From the NCBI RefSeq assembly GCF_018372875.1, contig NZ_JAHAIF010000001.1, forward strand, positions 62,001-126,000: a stretch of 64,000 bases of DNA, given 5' to 3'. Shown here one piece after another: positions 51,443-59,914 of the stretch. The DNA is from Clostridium sp. (lineage in GTDB: Bacteria; Bacillota; Clostridia; Clostridiales; Clostridiaceae). The translations under genes and the position numbers were made by a program. The notes below the pieces were generated by a model. The model ran no database searches. It was not told where the DNA came from and saw nothing but the letters and a program-made list of their open reading frames with translations. How positions within the stretch are numbered: the first letter of the stretch is position 1; each line of letters starts with the position of its first letter.

Positions 51443-52354
51443 ATGATAAGTAAGGAAAAGTACATTGACTTATCACTAGAATTGCATCTTTTTTGGGCTA
51501 GAATTATGAAAGAACATTCAATATTTTTAGAGGTGGGATTTACTGATAAAAATAAAAAGTTAGCAAAGATAGCTGATAACTATAAGTTTAAGTTTGAAAA
51601 GATATTACAGGATGTAGTAAAAGTAAGTAATGGGCGAATTGGACAAGAGCTATTAGATTCTGGAGAAATTATTACTAAATATACTTTGGATGCAGAAAAG
51701 AAAACAAAATATTATACAGGAATAGATATAAATACTAAAATTACCTTGATGGAAAATAAGCTTGAATGTAAAGTAAAGAAAAATGATAATGACAGAATTA
51801 TAAGTTATATAAAGAATATAAATAATAGAGCTATAAAATTACTAGATGGATTAATTGAGTTTAAGATAAAGATATTAAGTGATGTTTTATGTTGCGAACT
51901 ATTTACACTAAACTATCCAATGTTCAATGAACATTTAATAGAGGAAGCAAAGACCTATAGAGCATACATAAAAGAATTAGAAAATAATAAAGATATAGAA
52001 AAGAGCGATATTAGAAAAACAGAATTATTTTTGGATGAGATTATGATGGAACATGCGTTGTTTATTAGAGGTTTACTAGATCCTAGTGAAAATGAATTAA
52101 TTGTTAAATCAAATAAATTTGCTAATGAATTTGAAAAGTTAATAAAGAGAGCTGAAAGTATTACAGATGATACAAAGTTAAGTGTTACTGATGATACTTT
52201 ATCACAAACTATTAAGCTAAGAGATTTTAAGAAGGATGGAACAAAGGGAATATTAGAATGTAAAATTAGATCAATAATATTGCCTCTTCTTTCTGACCAT
52301 GTTATAAGAGAAGCTAATCATTATATAAGAATTTTAAAAAAATATAATAAATAG
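51443..52354 (+). CDS. DUF2935-family protein (predicted metal-binding helical bundle)
   Basis: A 303-residue helical protein made of two similar halves. Each half has a helix with Glu/His pairs: LHLFWARIMKEHSIFLEVG in the first and DEIMMEHALFIRGLLDPSENE in the second, and each half ends with LPLL/LFTLNYP-type His-bearing helices (MFNEHLIEEA, LSDHVIREANHY). The layout suggests a ferritin-like four-helix metal site per half. No enzymatic role is established to my knowledge. GGAGGAG precedes the ATG. Monocistronic. Confidence 0.82.
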   Translation: MISKEKYIDLSLELHLFWARIMKEHSIFLEVGFTDKNKKLAKIADNYKFKFEKILQDVVKVSNGRIGQELLDSGEIITKYTLDAEKKTKYYTGIDINTKITLMENKLECKVKKNDNDRIISYIKNINNRAIKLLDGLIEFKIKILSDVLCCELFTLNYPMFNEHLIEEAKTYRAYIKELENNKDIEKSDIRKTELFLDEIMMEHALFIRGLLDPSENELIVKSNKFANEFEKLIKRAESITDDTKLSVTDDTLSQTIKLRDFKKDGTKGILECKIRSIILPLLSDHVIREANHYIRILKKYNK

Positions 52355-52357
52355 CCT

Positions 52358-52396
52358 TTAGGAGTTAGCCAATTGACTAACTCCTTTCTATTTTTA
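52358..52396 (+). terminator. Rho-independent terminator after DUF2935 gene
   Basis: AGGAGTTAG / CTAACTCCT (52360-52368 with 52377-52385), followed by TTCTATTTTT. Confidence 0.85.
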
Positions 52397-52435
52397 TATA
52401 AGATCCCTTAAGGGACTTTTTGATTGCGTCTTCAT

Positions 52436-52690
52436 TTATCTGTCTAATGTATGAAGATAAATTTCTACTACTTTTGTATTTGGAGAAATAGAATTTAGTA
52501 AATTAATTATTTCAGAGTATCTTGAGGACATTAAAATAGTTAATAAATAATTGTCATCCTTTAAAAAGTCTTCTAAGGTTATTATTTTTTTATATCTTCA
52601 ATAGTAATTATCTCATTGTTATACATATCTCTAAGAGTATAGTTTATTCTATCTGCACAAAGTTTAGGAGCTGACTTTTCTATCCTTAAT
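52436..52690 (-). pseudogene. Decayed fragment of an HD-domain phosphohydrolase gene
   Basis: On the minus strand the sequence first reads EKSAPKLCADRINYTLRD, the typical conserved core of clostridial HD-superfamily hydrolases, then IITIEDIKK. A one-base change in a run of seven A at about 52585 breaks the frame. The next frame continues as LEDFLKDDNYLLTILMSS and SPNTKVVEIYLHTLDR before a stop. The N-terminal half with the HD metal ligands and the normal C-terminal end are both absent. The rest of 52397-52807 is AT-rich and holds only the sigma factor's upstream region. Confidence 0.7.
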
Positions 52691-52807
52691 TAGGATTTTA
52701 TAATATGAAATAATATTTTATCACAATTTTATTTTATAATGAAACTAAATATATAATTCTACCATCATTATAAGTGAAGGGTGGGAAGGCGCGTGGAGAT
52801 TAAAGTT

Positions 52808-53329
52808 ATGAGTGAAGTAAGTTCAGAAGATATATTAGTATCAGTTTATAACGAAACCTATGAAGATATTTTTAAATATATATTATCAAAATGCAGGAAT
52901 ATAGATGATGTAGGAGACTTAGTACAGAATACATATCTAAACTTTTACAGAGCATTATCAAATAAAAATATAAAAGATTATAAAAAGTATCTTATTAGGA
53001 TTGCAAGAAACGAGGTGTATAGACATTACGGTATTTTAAAACTGAGTCGAAATTTTATTCCTATTTTTTCATTAGAAGGCGAGGAAGAGTTTCTTAATTT
53101 AAAGACAGATTTAAAGATGGAGCACAACTATGATGAAAAGCTGCTTTGTGATTCTATATGGAATTATTTAAAGGACAAGGATTCATTAACTCTTAAAATA
53201 TTTATTTTATATTTTAACAAGGATTTAAAGATAAAAGATATATCTAATATATTAAAGGTTAATGAGTCTACTGTAAAAAATAGACTTTATAGAACTATGA
53301 AAGAAATAAATAAGGAATTTAATTTGTAG
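52808..53329 (+). CDS. ECF-type RNA polymerase sigma factor
   Basis: A 173-residue sigma-70-family protein with only region 2 and region 4. Region 2 (about 10-80) contains DVGDLVQNTYLNFYRAL; region 4 (about 112-170) contains KIKDISNILKVNESTVKNRLYRTMKEI, a helix-turn-helix quoted in part. ATG at 52808 has GGAG nine bases upstream; GTG at 52793 is an alternative. It is followed immediately by a PadR gene and a HAAS-domain membrane protein, so those two genes are candidates for its regulation or for its regulon. Confidence 0.88.
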   Translation: MSEVSSEDILVSVYNETYEDIFKYILSKCRNIDDVGDLVQNTYLNFYRALSNKNIKDYKKYLIRIARNEVYRHYGILKLSRNFIPIFSLEGEEEFLNLKTDLKMEHNYDEKLLCDSIWNYLKDKDSLTLKIFILYFNKDLKIKDISNILKVNESTVKNRLYRTMKEINKEFNL

Positions 53330-53338
53330 GTGATAATT

Positions 53339-53758
53339 ATGAATAAAAAAGATTTAATAAAGAAATCCATAGATGAAAACTTAATTTCTAAAGAGGAAAT
53401 ACTAAGTAGTATTTTAAAAAGGGTTCATGAAGAAAGAATAAATAGAAACAGTGATATAGATATTATGATATTAACTTTGATTGGCAGAAAAGATATGTAT
53501 GGATATGAAATATTGAAGGAAATTGAAATTAAATCTAGGGGGAGTTTTGCCTTAAAAGAAGGAGGAGTATATCCAATACTTCATGGACTAGAGGGGGAAG
53601 GGTTACTTACTTCTTATTGGATAGAGGATGAGATTAATAAAAAGTATTATAGATTAACTGATAAAGGAAGAGAGTATATATCTAAAAAAGAGGAGAGTAC
53701 TGATTATAATAAAAGCACTAAAAGAGTGTTGAACTTGGAGGGAATGGGATGGAAGTAA
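53339..53758 (+). CDS. PadR-family transcriptional regulator
   Basis: A 139-residue regulator. The winged-helix core is ILTLIGRKDMYGYEILKEI, then GGVYPILHGLEGEGLLTSYW and KYYRLTDKGREYI, which are PadR hallmarks. An N-terminal extension of about 38 charged residues is unusual for the short PadR type. It starts just after the sigma gene and overlaps the following HAAS/FtsW-like gene by 10 bases. PadR genes next to genes for HAAS-domain membrane proteins are a recurring pair in Firmicutes. Confidence 0.9.
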   Translation: MNKKDLIKKSIDENLISKEEILSSILKRVHEERINRNSDIDIMILTLIGRKDMYGYEILKEIEIKSRGSFALKEGGVYPILHGLEGEGLLTSYWIEDEINKKYYRLTDKGREYISKKEESTDYNKSTKRVLNLEGMGWK

Positions 53759-55002
53759 AGGGAGAAGAGAATATAATTAAATATTTAGAGTCTGTTTGCC
53801 TTAAGATTAAAAGTAAGAGAGCACACAATCAAATTAAGGAAGAATTATATGCTCACATAGAAGAAAAGAAAAAGGATTATATTAAATGTGGTGACAGTGA
53901 AAAAATAGCAGAAGAAAAAGCATTAAGAGATATGGGAAGTTCTGATATCCTAGGAGAAGAATTAAACAAGGTTCATAAGGAGAAGTTTAATTATAGAATA
54001 TTAATTACAGTTAGCTTACTAATTATAACGGGGATAATTACTATGTATTCATTAAGAGAGAGTGCATATAGGTATTTTGCAAATGAATATGTTTTTATAA
54101 ATAATATGATTATTTATATAACTTTAGGAATAGGTGTATTTCTATTAATATCATTTTTTGACTATAGAAAAATAAAAAATAAGTCTGTGCATTTATATAT
54201 AGTATCAATAGCGCTATTTATGGTTTTGCTTTTATTTAATAGTCCTGTAAATAATATTAATAGTTGGATTAATATTGGACCAATATCTATTAATGTAAGA
54301 GATTTAGCAGTTAATATATTCTTAATTTCATTAGTAGGAATTTTTAAAGATATTAAATGGGATACAAAAAAAGGAATGATTTATGGATTGATTTTAAGCT
54401 TTATTCCCTTAGGTTTCTTGATGATATTAAAGTATTCTTTAGGAGTAGCAATAGTATATACAGTAACATTGAGTTTTTTATTATACATAAGTACTAAAAA
54501 TAGAAAACTTACTTTTGGGTTAATGTTTATCTTTATAATAGCTTTAATTTTAATCTATAGTCAGAATAATTATGATAGCTATTTACATAATATTACAAAA
54601 GAATTATTAGAGTCATCAGTGCTTATAGGGAAAGGAACGGGAGTTAATCTAGATATAATTCCTTACAATATCTCAGATTGTATTATAGCATCATTAATAT
54701 ACAGTTTTGGATGGGCATTTGGAATATTAGTACTATCTTTAGTTCTCTTTTTAATTATTTCTGTATATAAGATTAGCGAGAAGATATGTGATATCTACGG
54801 AAAAAGATTAATTATTGTAATATCAACTATATTTACATGTCAATATGTATTAGGGTTTTTATATAATTTTGGGATTTTGAACTTTTATTCTATTTCAATA
54901 CCTTTTATAAGTTATGGACTTTCCAATATAATAATAAGCTTTCTTGGGATTGGAATTATAATGAATATATATAAGGGGAAAAAATTAAGGGGAGAGTATT
55001 AA
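53749..55002 (+). CDS. HAAS-domain / FtsW-RodA-SpoVE-like fusion membrane protein
   Basis: A 417-residue protein. Residues 1-78 form a cytosolic HAAS/permease-prefix helical domain (IKEELYAHIEEKKKDYIKCG, EKALRDMGSSDILGEELNKVH). Residues 83-410 form about nine to ten hydrophobic segments related to SEDS glycosyltransferases: INSWINIGPISINVRDL, GKGTGVNLDIIPYNISD and IPFISYGLSNIIISFLGIG. Asp310 aligns with the catalytic Asp of RodA. But the usual QPSE is NVRD, the TDFIF motif is SDCII, and SYGGS is SYGLS. So it is a divergent paralogue whose polymerase activity is doubtful. It could sense the envelope and act on the adjacent sigma factor. Confidence 0.82.
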   Translation: MEVKGEENIIKYLESVCLKIKSKRAHNQIKEELYAHIEEKKKDYIKCGDSEKIAEEKALRDMGSSDILGEELNKVHKEKFNYRILITVSLLIITGIITMYSLRESAYRYFANEYVFINNMIIYITLGIGVFLLISFFDYRKIKNKSVHLYIVSIALFMVLLLFNSPVNNINSWINIGPISINVRDLAVNIFLISLVGIFKDIKWDTKKGMIYGLILSFIPLGFLMILKYSLGVAIVYTVTLSFLLYISTKNRKLTFGLMFIFIIALILIYSQNNYDSYLHNITKELLESSVLIGKGTGVNLDIIPYNISDCIIASLIYSFGWAFGILVLSLVLFLIISVYKISEKICDIYGKRLIIVISTIFTCQYVLGFLYNFGILNFYSISIPFISYGLSNIIISFLGIGIIMNIYKGKKLRGEY

Positions 55003-55056
55003 TATGTTAGAAATGAAATTTGCTTAGTGATAGGTGGTCATATAGGAGAGCCATCT

Positions 55057-55413
55057 ATGAATATTGTACCAGTTTTTAATACTATAAAAGATATATATGA
55101 AGTGCCAATAGGAATGGAGAGTTATATGGTTAGATTTTGGATTAAAAATATACTTGGAAATATTCTTTTATTATTACCTTTAGGTATATTCCTACCAATG
55201 TGTTTTAAAAGACTAAGAAGTTTTAAATCAACAGTAATTACTTGTGCATTGGTATCATTATCTATAGAGGTGGTTAAGTATATATCTATGTATTTTGGAA
55301 ATTTTAGATCTTGTGATATAGACGACATTATATTGAATACTCTTGGTGGAATGATTGGGTTTATAATTTATAAGGTGATTAATAAAAAAGTTGATTTAAG
55401 AATAGAATTTTAG
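55057..55413 (+). CDS. Short VanZ-family membrane protein
   Basis: A 118-residue membrane protein with the VanZ core NIVPVFNTIKDIYEV, IKNILGNILLLLPLGIFLP and IDDIILNTLGGMIGFIIY. The normal first transmembrane helix is missing, so it is N-terminally short. ATG at 55057 has AGGAGAG six bases ahead; a GTG at 55027 would add only ten residues and no helix. It may be a natural short form or an eroded gene. It follows the HAAS/FtsW-like gene and ends the sigma-PadR locus. Confidence 0.75.
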   Translation: MNIVPVFNTIKDIYEVPIGMESYMVRFWIKNILGNILLLLPLGIFLPMCFKRLRSFKSTVITCALVSLSIEVVKYISMYFGNFRSCDIDDIILNTLGGMIGFIIYKVINKKVDLRIEF

Positions 55414-55494
55414 AGTAAGAGATGTGTTAGTTATGCACCTACAAAGAAATATAATATTTTTACTAATAGGAATCTATAAAATAAAAAAATAGTA

Positions 55495-55528
55495 AAGAAG
55501 ACTTGGCTTGTGGCCAAGTCTTTTCTTA
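55495..55528 (+). terminator. Rho-independent terminator after the VanZ-like gene
   Basis: AAGACTTGGC / GCCAAGTCTT (55498-55507 with 55513-55522), followed by TTCTT. Confidence 0.85.
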
Positions 55529-55630
55529 GGTTATGTTACCATAGAATGTATAAATGTGATTGAAAATAAATTACTTTTATAGTAACTTTACTATTATAAT
55601 ATAAGATAGATTGTATGTAGGAGGGGTACT

Positions 55631-55930
55631 ATGGGAGCTAGTACATCAACAATTCAGAAGACAAGGGTTAAGGTGAAAGAACCTAAAAGATATAAAGTTA
55701 TTATGCATAATGATGATTTTACTTCAATGGAGTTTGTTATATTTGTTTTAATGAATATATTCAATAAAAATGAAATGGAAGCTAATGATTTAATGCTAAA
55801 GGTACATAAGGGAGGTAGTGCCATGGTAGGTACTTATTCTTATGATATAGCAAGAAGCAAGGTAGAAGAAACTACATTATTAGCAAGACAAGAGGGATTT
55901 CCATTTAAGGTTACTATGGAAGTTGCATAG
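55631..55930 (+). CDS. clpS: ATP-dependent Clp protease adaptor ClpS
   Basis: A 99-residue adaptor that binds N-degron substrates and passes them to ClpA. After a flexible N-terminal tail, the conserved core is YKVIMHNDDFTSMEFVIFVL and MLKVHKGGSAMVGTYSYDIA, with the binding-pocket residues NDD and H in KVHKGG. GGAGG precedes the ATG. The gene lies 11 bases before clpA, an operon arrangement that confirms the pairing. Confidence 0.96.
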   Translation: MGASTSTIQKTRVKVKEPKRYKVIMHNDDFTSMEFVIFVLMNIFNKNEMEANDLMLKVHKGGSAMVGTYSYDIARSKVEETTLLARQEGFPFKVTMEVA

Positions 55931-55941
55931 GAGGAAAGAAA

Positions 55942-58155
55942 ATGAGACTATCTGCAGTAGTAGAAGGAATAGTTGTTAAAGCTATAAATTATGCCAAAGA
56001 AAATAATCATGAATATATAACTCCAGAACATTTATTATATATGATAACATTTAATGAAGGGTTTGCAAGAGTATTTAATAATGTTGGTGGAGATATTATT
56101 AAATTACGTGAGGATTTACAAGGATATATAGATGAGAATATAAGTATTATTGATGGACATGAACCTCAAGGAAGTTATTCTTTTAATGAGGTGATTTTAT
56201 ATTCAACATCAAGAGCTGAAGCTAGTAATAGAGATGTGGTAGAGTTATCTCATATTTTAGATGGTATTATAAATTTAGAAGATAGCTACGCTGCTTATTA
56301 TCTATTGTCTCAAGTTGAATGGACTGATCTTTTATATGAGTTATGTGATTTGCAGGGGGAAGAAAGAGTAAATAAAGAGGTTATAGCTGAAGATGGGAAG
56401 AAAAAAGAAATAAAGGATGAAGGATGGAAAGCTTATGTAACCTGCTTAAATGATATAGTAGATGGGTATTCTCCCCTTATAGGTAGAGAATTAGAACTTG
56501 AAAGAACTATGCAAATTTTATGTAGAAAATATAAGAATAATCCTATACACATAGGTGAGGCAGGGGTAGGGAAGACTGCCATTACCTTTGGGCTTGTAAG
56601 ACTTATTAATGAAGGAAAGGTTCCAGATAAGTTAAGGGATTCTAAAATATTTTCAATAGATTTAGGTGGGCTTTTAGCAGGAACTCAATACAGAGGAGAT
56701 TTTGAGAAGCGTTTTAAAATGGTTATGGATGGAGTAGCAGAGTATTCTAATCCAATTCTTTATATAGATGAAATTCATAATATTGTTGGAGCTGGAGCAA
56801 TTAACGGGGGAACCTTTGATGTATCTAATATGTTAAAGCCATACTTAACAGAAGGTAAGATAAGAGTAATTGGGGCAACAACTTATGATGAGTTTAATAA
56901 GCATTTTTCTAAGAATAAAAGTTTACTTAGAAGGTTTCAAAACATAGATATAAAAGAGCCTTCAGTGGAAGAAACTATAAAGATATTAATGGGTTTAAAA
57001 GGTTATTATGAAGATTATCACGGAGTAAAATATTCTAAAGGCACATTAGAACATGCAGTGGAATTAAGCCATAAGTATATAAATGAAAGATATTTACCTG
57101 ATAAAGCAATTGATTTAATTGACGAAGCAGGTGCTTATAGAGTAATGCATCCATTAAAAAAGAAGGTTCAAACTGTTGATAATAAACTAATAGAAGAGGT
57201 TTTATCTAAAATTTGTAATATACCAAAACAAACAGTAGAAATAGATGAAATTGAAAAGTTAGGCAAGTTAGAAGATGAACTAAAATCACAGGTATTTGGT
57301 CAAGAAGAGGGAATAAAAGAAGTAGTAAAGAACATAAAACTTTCAAGGGCAGGACTTAATGATGATAATAAACCTGTTGCTAGTTTACTATTTGTAGGAC
57401 CAACAGGAGTTGGTAAAACTGAAATTGCAAAAACTCTGGCTAATACTTTAAATATAGAACTTATAAGATTTGATATGAGTGAGTATGTAGAAAAACATAC
57501 TGTTGCTAAGTTAATAGGAGCACCTGCTGGGTATGTAGGGTATGAAGAGGGAGGACTATTAACAGATAGCGTAAAAAAGAATCCTCATTGTGTGCTATTA
57601 CTAGATGAAATAGAAAAAGCCCATAGTGATATATTTAATATTCTTCTTCAAGTTATGGATTATGCCACATTAACAGATAACCAGGGGAGAAAAACGGACT
57701 TTAGAAATGTAATTCTTATAATGACTTCAAATGCAGGGGCAAGTAATGTTGGAAAAAGCTTAATTGGGTTTGGAGATAGAGAGGTTACTAGGGAAGGAAT
57801 AACAGAAGAGGTTAAGAAAATTTTCACTCCAGAGTTTAGAAACAGATTAAGTAAGATCGTTGTATTCAATCCATTAAATAAAGAAATGAGTAGAAATATT
57901 GTTATAAAACAACTTAATATATTAAAAGACAAACTTAAGGAAAAGAAAATAGATTTAAGTTGGGAAAATTCTTGTATAGATTTCCTTGAGGATAAGGGAA
58001 TTAGTGAAGAATATGGTGCAAGAGAGATAATAAGAGTTATAGATAAAGAAATTAAATCTCTACTTGTAGATGAAATTCTTTTTGGAAAATTAAAAAATGG
58101 TGGTAAGTGTACAATAGAATATGAAAATAATGAAATAAAGGTGATACAGCAATAA
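55942..58155 (+). CDS. clpA: ATP-dependent Clp protease ATP-binding subunit ClpA
   Basis: A 737-residue AAA+ unfoldase. An N-terminal Clp-N double repeat (about 1-150) is followed by D1 with Walker A GEAGVGKTA and Walker B ILYIDEIHN, then D2 with GPTGVGKTE, LLLDEIEKAH and the C-terminal sensor-2 region. There is no long middle domain, which separates ClpA from ClpB/ClpC. The ClpP-docking loop is IGFGDRE. It feeds unfolded substrates to ClpP, encoded elsewhere, with ClpS as adaptor. Confidence 0.96.
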   Translation: MRLSAVVEGIVVKAINYAKENNHEYITPEHLLYMITFNEGFARVFNNVGGDIIKLREDLQGYIDENISIIDGHEPQGSYSFNEVILYSTSRAEASNRDVVELSHILDGIINLEDSYAAYYLLSQVEWTDLLYELCDLQGEERVNKEVIAEDGKKKEIKDEGWKAYVTCLNDIVDGYSPLIGRELELERTMQILCRKYKNNPIHIGEAGVGKTAITFGLVRLINEGKVPDKLRDSKIFSIDLGGLLAGTQYRGDFEKRFKMVMDGVAEYSNPILYIDEIHNIVGAGAINGGTFDVSNMLKPYLTEGKIRVIGATTYDEFNKHFSKNKSLLRRFQNIDIKEPSVEETIKILMGLKGYYEDYHGVKYSKGTLEHAVELSHKYINERYLPDKAIDLIDEAGAYRVMHPLKKKVQTVDNKLIEEVLSKICNIPKQTVEIDEIEKLGKLEDELKSQVFGQEEGIKEVVKNIKLSRAGLNDDNKPVASLLFVGPTGVGKTEIAKTLANTLNIELIRFDMSEYVEKHTVAKLIGAPAGYVGYEEGGLLTDSVKKNPHCVLLLDEIEKAHSDIFNILLQVMDYATLTDNQGRKTDFRNVILIMTSNAGASNVGKSLIGFGDREVTREGITEEVKKIFTPEFRNRLSKIVVFNPLNKEMSRNIVIKQLNILKDKLKEKKIDLSWENSCIDFLEDKGISEEYGAREIIRVIDKEIKSLLVDEILFGKLKNGGKCTIEYENNEIKVIQQ

Positions 58156-58172
58156 TCTGTATCACCTTTAAA
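58137..58172. terminator. Bidirectional terminator between clpA and a convergent nitroreductase gene
   Basis: Perfect 13-bp stem AAAGGTGATACAG / CTGTATCACCTTT (58137-58149 with 58157-58169); the left arm lies within the last codons of clpA. Confidence 0.85.
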
Positions 58173-58688
58173 TTAGAACTTATTGTAATGAACTTTATTA
58201 AAGTTAAATGAGGTTTCATCATAAGGTGTTTTTGATTCATCCTTATAGCCTAAAGTAATTATACTTAGTACACCATAATTATCTGGTATGTCTAATACAT
58301 TTCTTACTTCTTTTTCTGAATTATCATTTTCACCTTGTCTATTTCTCATTTGTATCCAACAAGATCCTAGTCCTAGACTTTCAGCTTCAAGTTGAATTAA
58401 GGTTGAAACAATAGAAGCATCTTCTATCCAAACATCACTTATTGAAGAGTCACCAATTACAACTATAGCAACAGGGGAAGTTTTCAAAGCAAGTGTCCCC
58501 ATGTTTTTACACTTTTCAAGTTTTTCTAAAGTAGACTTTTCATTTACTACTATTAATTCTACTGGCTTTTTGTTCATAGATGATGGTGCAAGAAGTGCTG
58601 ATTTTATTAATTTATCTATTTTATATTTTTCAATAGGTGTATCTTTATATTTTCTTATACTTCTTCTATTTTTTAATAGTTCTAACAT
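58173..58688 (-). CDS. Nitroreductase-family protein
   Basis: A 171-residue flavin-dependent oxidoreductase. RRSIRKYKDTPIEKYKIDKLIKSALLAPSS holds the FMN phosphate-binding Arg/Ser residues (RRSIRKY and APSSMNKKP), and the C-terminal part LGLGSCWIQMRNRQ and SIITLGYKDE is typical. The ATG at 58688 has AAGGAG ahead. NAD(P)H-dependent reduction of a nitro compound, quinone or other acceptor is possible; the substrate is unknown. Compare the nitroreductase remnant at 31605-31721. Confidence 0.9.
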   Translation of the reverse strand: MLELLKNRRSIRKYKDTPIEKYKIDKLIKSALLAPSSMNKKPVELIVVNEKSTLEKLEKCKNMGTLALKTSPVAIVVIGDSSISDVWIEDASIVSTLIQLEAESLGLGSCWIQMRNRQGENDNSEKEVRNVLDIPDNYGVLSIITLGYKDESKTPYDETSFNFNKVHYNKF

Positions 58689-58812
58689 ATAATCGCTCCT
58701 TAATTTCAAATTAAATATATTATATCACTTACTTATAAAGAATTTATAAATAGATATACTTTTAAATGTAGCTTTTCATATAATATAAAAAAATTAACAT
58801 TAAGGAGAGTAT

Positions 58813-59370
58813 ATGTTCAATAAATCATACTTAATAAAAAAATACATGTTGTACGGCGTTATTGCTATAGTTATTATTTCATCATTAAGTCACTTTTTAT
58901 ATGGGGTTAGTGGAAATATAAATATTGTAGGAATTTTTACACCAATAAATGAAAGTATATGGGAACATCTAAAATTAGCTTTTTATCCTACGGTATTATG
59001 GTGGGGGATGGGATATTTTATATACCGCGGAAAAATGTATATAGATATAAGAAAGTGGATTATGTCTATGACCATATCTATAATTATAAGTCCTATTATA
59101 ATAATTACTTTTTTCTATACTTATACAGGTGCCTTTGGAATACAAAACTTAGTGCTTGATATATTTTCACTTATACTGGGAGTTTTTATAGGTCAATTAA
59201 TTGGATTAAAGTGTTACGAGAATTATAAATATAATAAAGTAGTATTTTATTTTTCGCTGTTTATTTTGTTCCTTGGTATAGTCTTATTTACTTACTTCAC
59301 ATTTAATCCACCTAATATTCCACTTTTTATTGATTCAACTACTGGACTTAGAGGAATTTATTTGTATTAA
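58813..59370 (+). CDS. DUF6512-like membrane protein
   Basis: A 185-residue protein with about five hydrophobic segments (roughly 14-32, 55-70, 84-104, 115-133, 145-163). FLYGVSGNINIVGIFTPINESIWEHLKLAFYPTVLWW (key part PINESIWEHLK) is the conserved feature of a clostridial membrane family that I recall as DUF6512. Function unknown. AAGGAGAG precedes the ATG. The next gene begins 34 bases later, so they may share a transcript. Confidence 0.72.
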   Translation: MFNKSYLIKKYMLYGVIAIVIISSLSHFLYGVSGNINIVGIFTPINESIWEHLKLAFYPTVLWWGMGYFIYRGKMYIDIRKWIMSMTISIIISPIIIITFFYTYTGAFGIQNLVLDIFSLILGVFIGQLIGLKCYENYKYNKVVFYFSLFILFLGIVLFTYFTFNPPNIPLFIDSTTGLRGIYLY

Positions 59371-59404
59371 TAAATATATATAGAAGATGGATGGGAGTAT
59401 AAAA

Positions 59405-59914
59405 ATGAAGACTAAGTTTTTAGAAGAATTAAACCCAAGAGACTTAAGACCAAAGATTATGGGATTAACCTTTAAAGGTGATGATGGTTATTATAATAGA
59501 TATAAGAATGAAATCTTTCCTAAAAGGGTTATGAAGGAAAAAGGGCAAGGGGAATATTATAAAGAGTTTGAAAGGTGCATTAATGACTTTAAAGAGATAC
59601 AATATAATGAGAATTTTATATTTATCTTTACTAATATACTAGAGGAAGATATTTATGTTGGCAGTAGATTTAATACTTTAAGAAATTTAGATAAAAGTGA
59701 AGAGATAGAGGTAAATGTAGAAATAAAAGCTATAATACATGATTGGTTTTTACTTCCTTATAAATGTATAAATAAATATCATAAAGGAATTTGTCTTTTA
59801 GAATTTAAAAATGGAATACCTGATATAATTAAGAATATGAAGGTATACCATAATGATTTCAATAATGATTATGAAAATATTATATTATTAAATAGGGGTG
59901 TTACTAATGATTAA
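59405..59914 (+). CDS. Hypothetical soluble protein of 169 residues, linked to an FAD oxidase
   Basis: A soluble, acidic-to-neutral protein with no signal or membrane segment. Visible stretches are ELNPRDLRPKIMGLTFKGDDGYYNRYKNEIFPK, with conserved-looking FKGDDGYYN, and IIHDWFLLPYKCINKYHKGICLLEF. No motif is familiar. ATG at 59405 has GGGAG seven bases ahead. It overlaps the berberine-bridge-type gene by eight bases, so the two proteins are probably made together and may work on the same substrate. No function is proposed. Confidence 0.65.
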   Translation: MKTKFLEELNPRDLRPKIMGLTFKGDDGYYNRYKNEIFPKRVMKEKGQGEYYKEFERCINDFKEIQYNENFIFIFTNILEEDIYVGSRFNTLRNLDKSEEIEVNVEIKAIIHDWFLLPYKCINKYHKGICLLEFKNGIPDIIKNMKVYHNDFNNDYENIILLNRGVTND

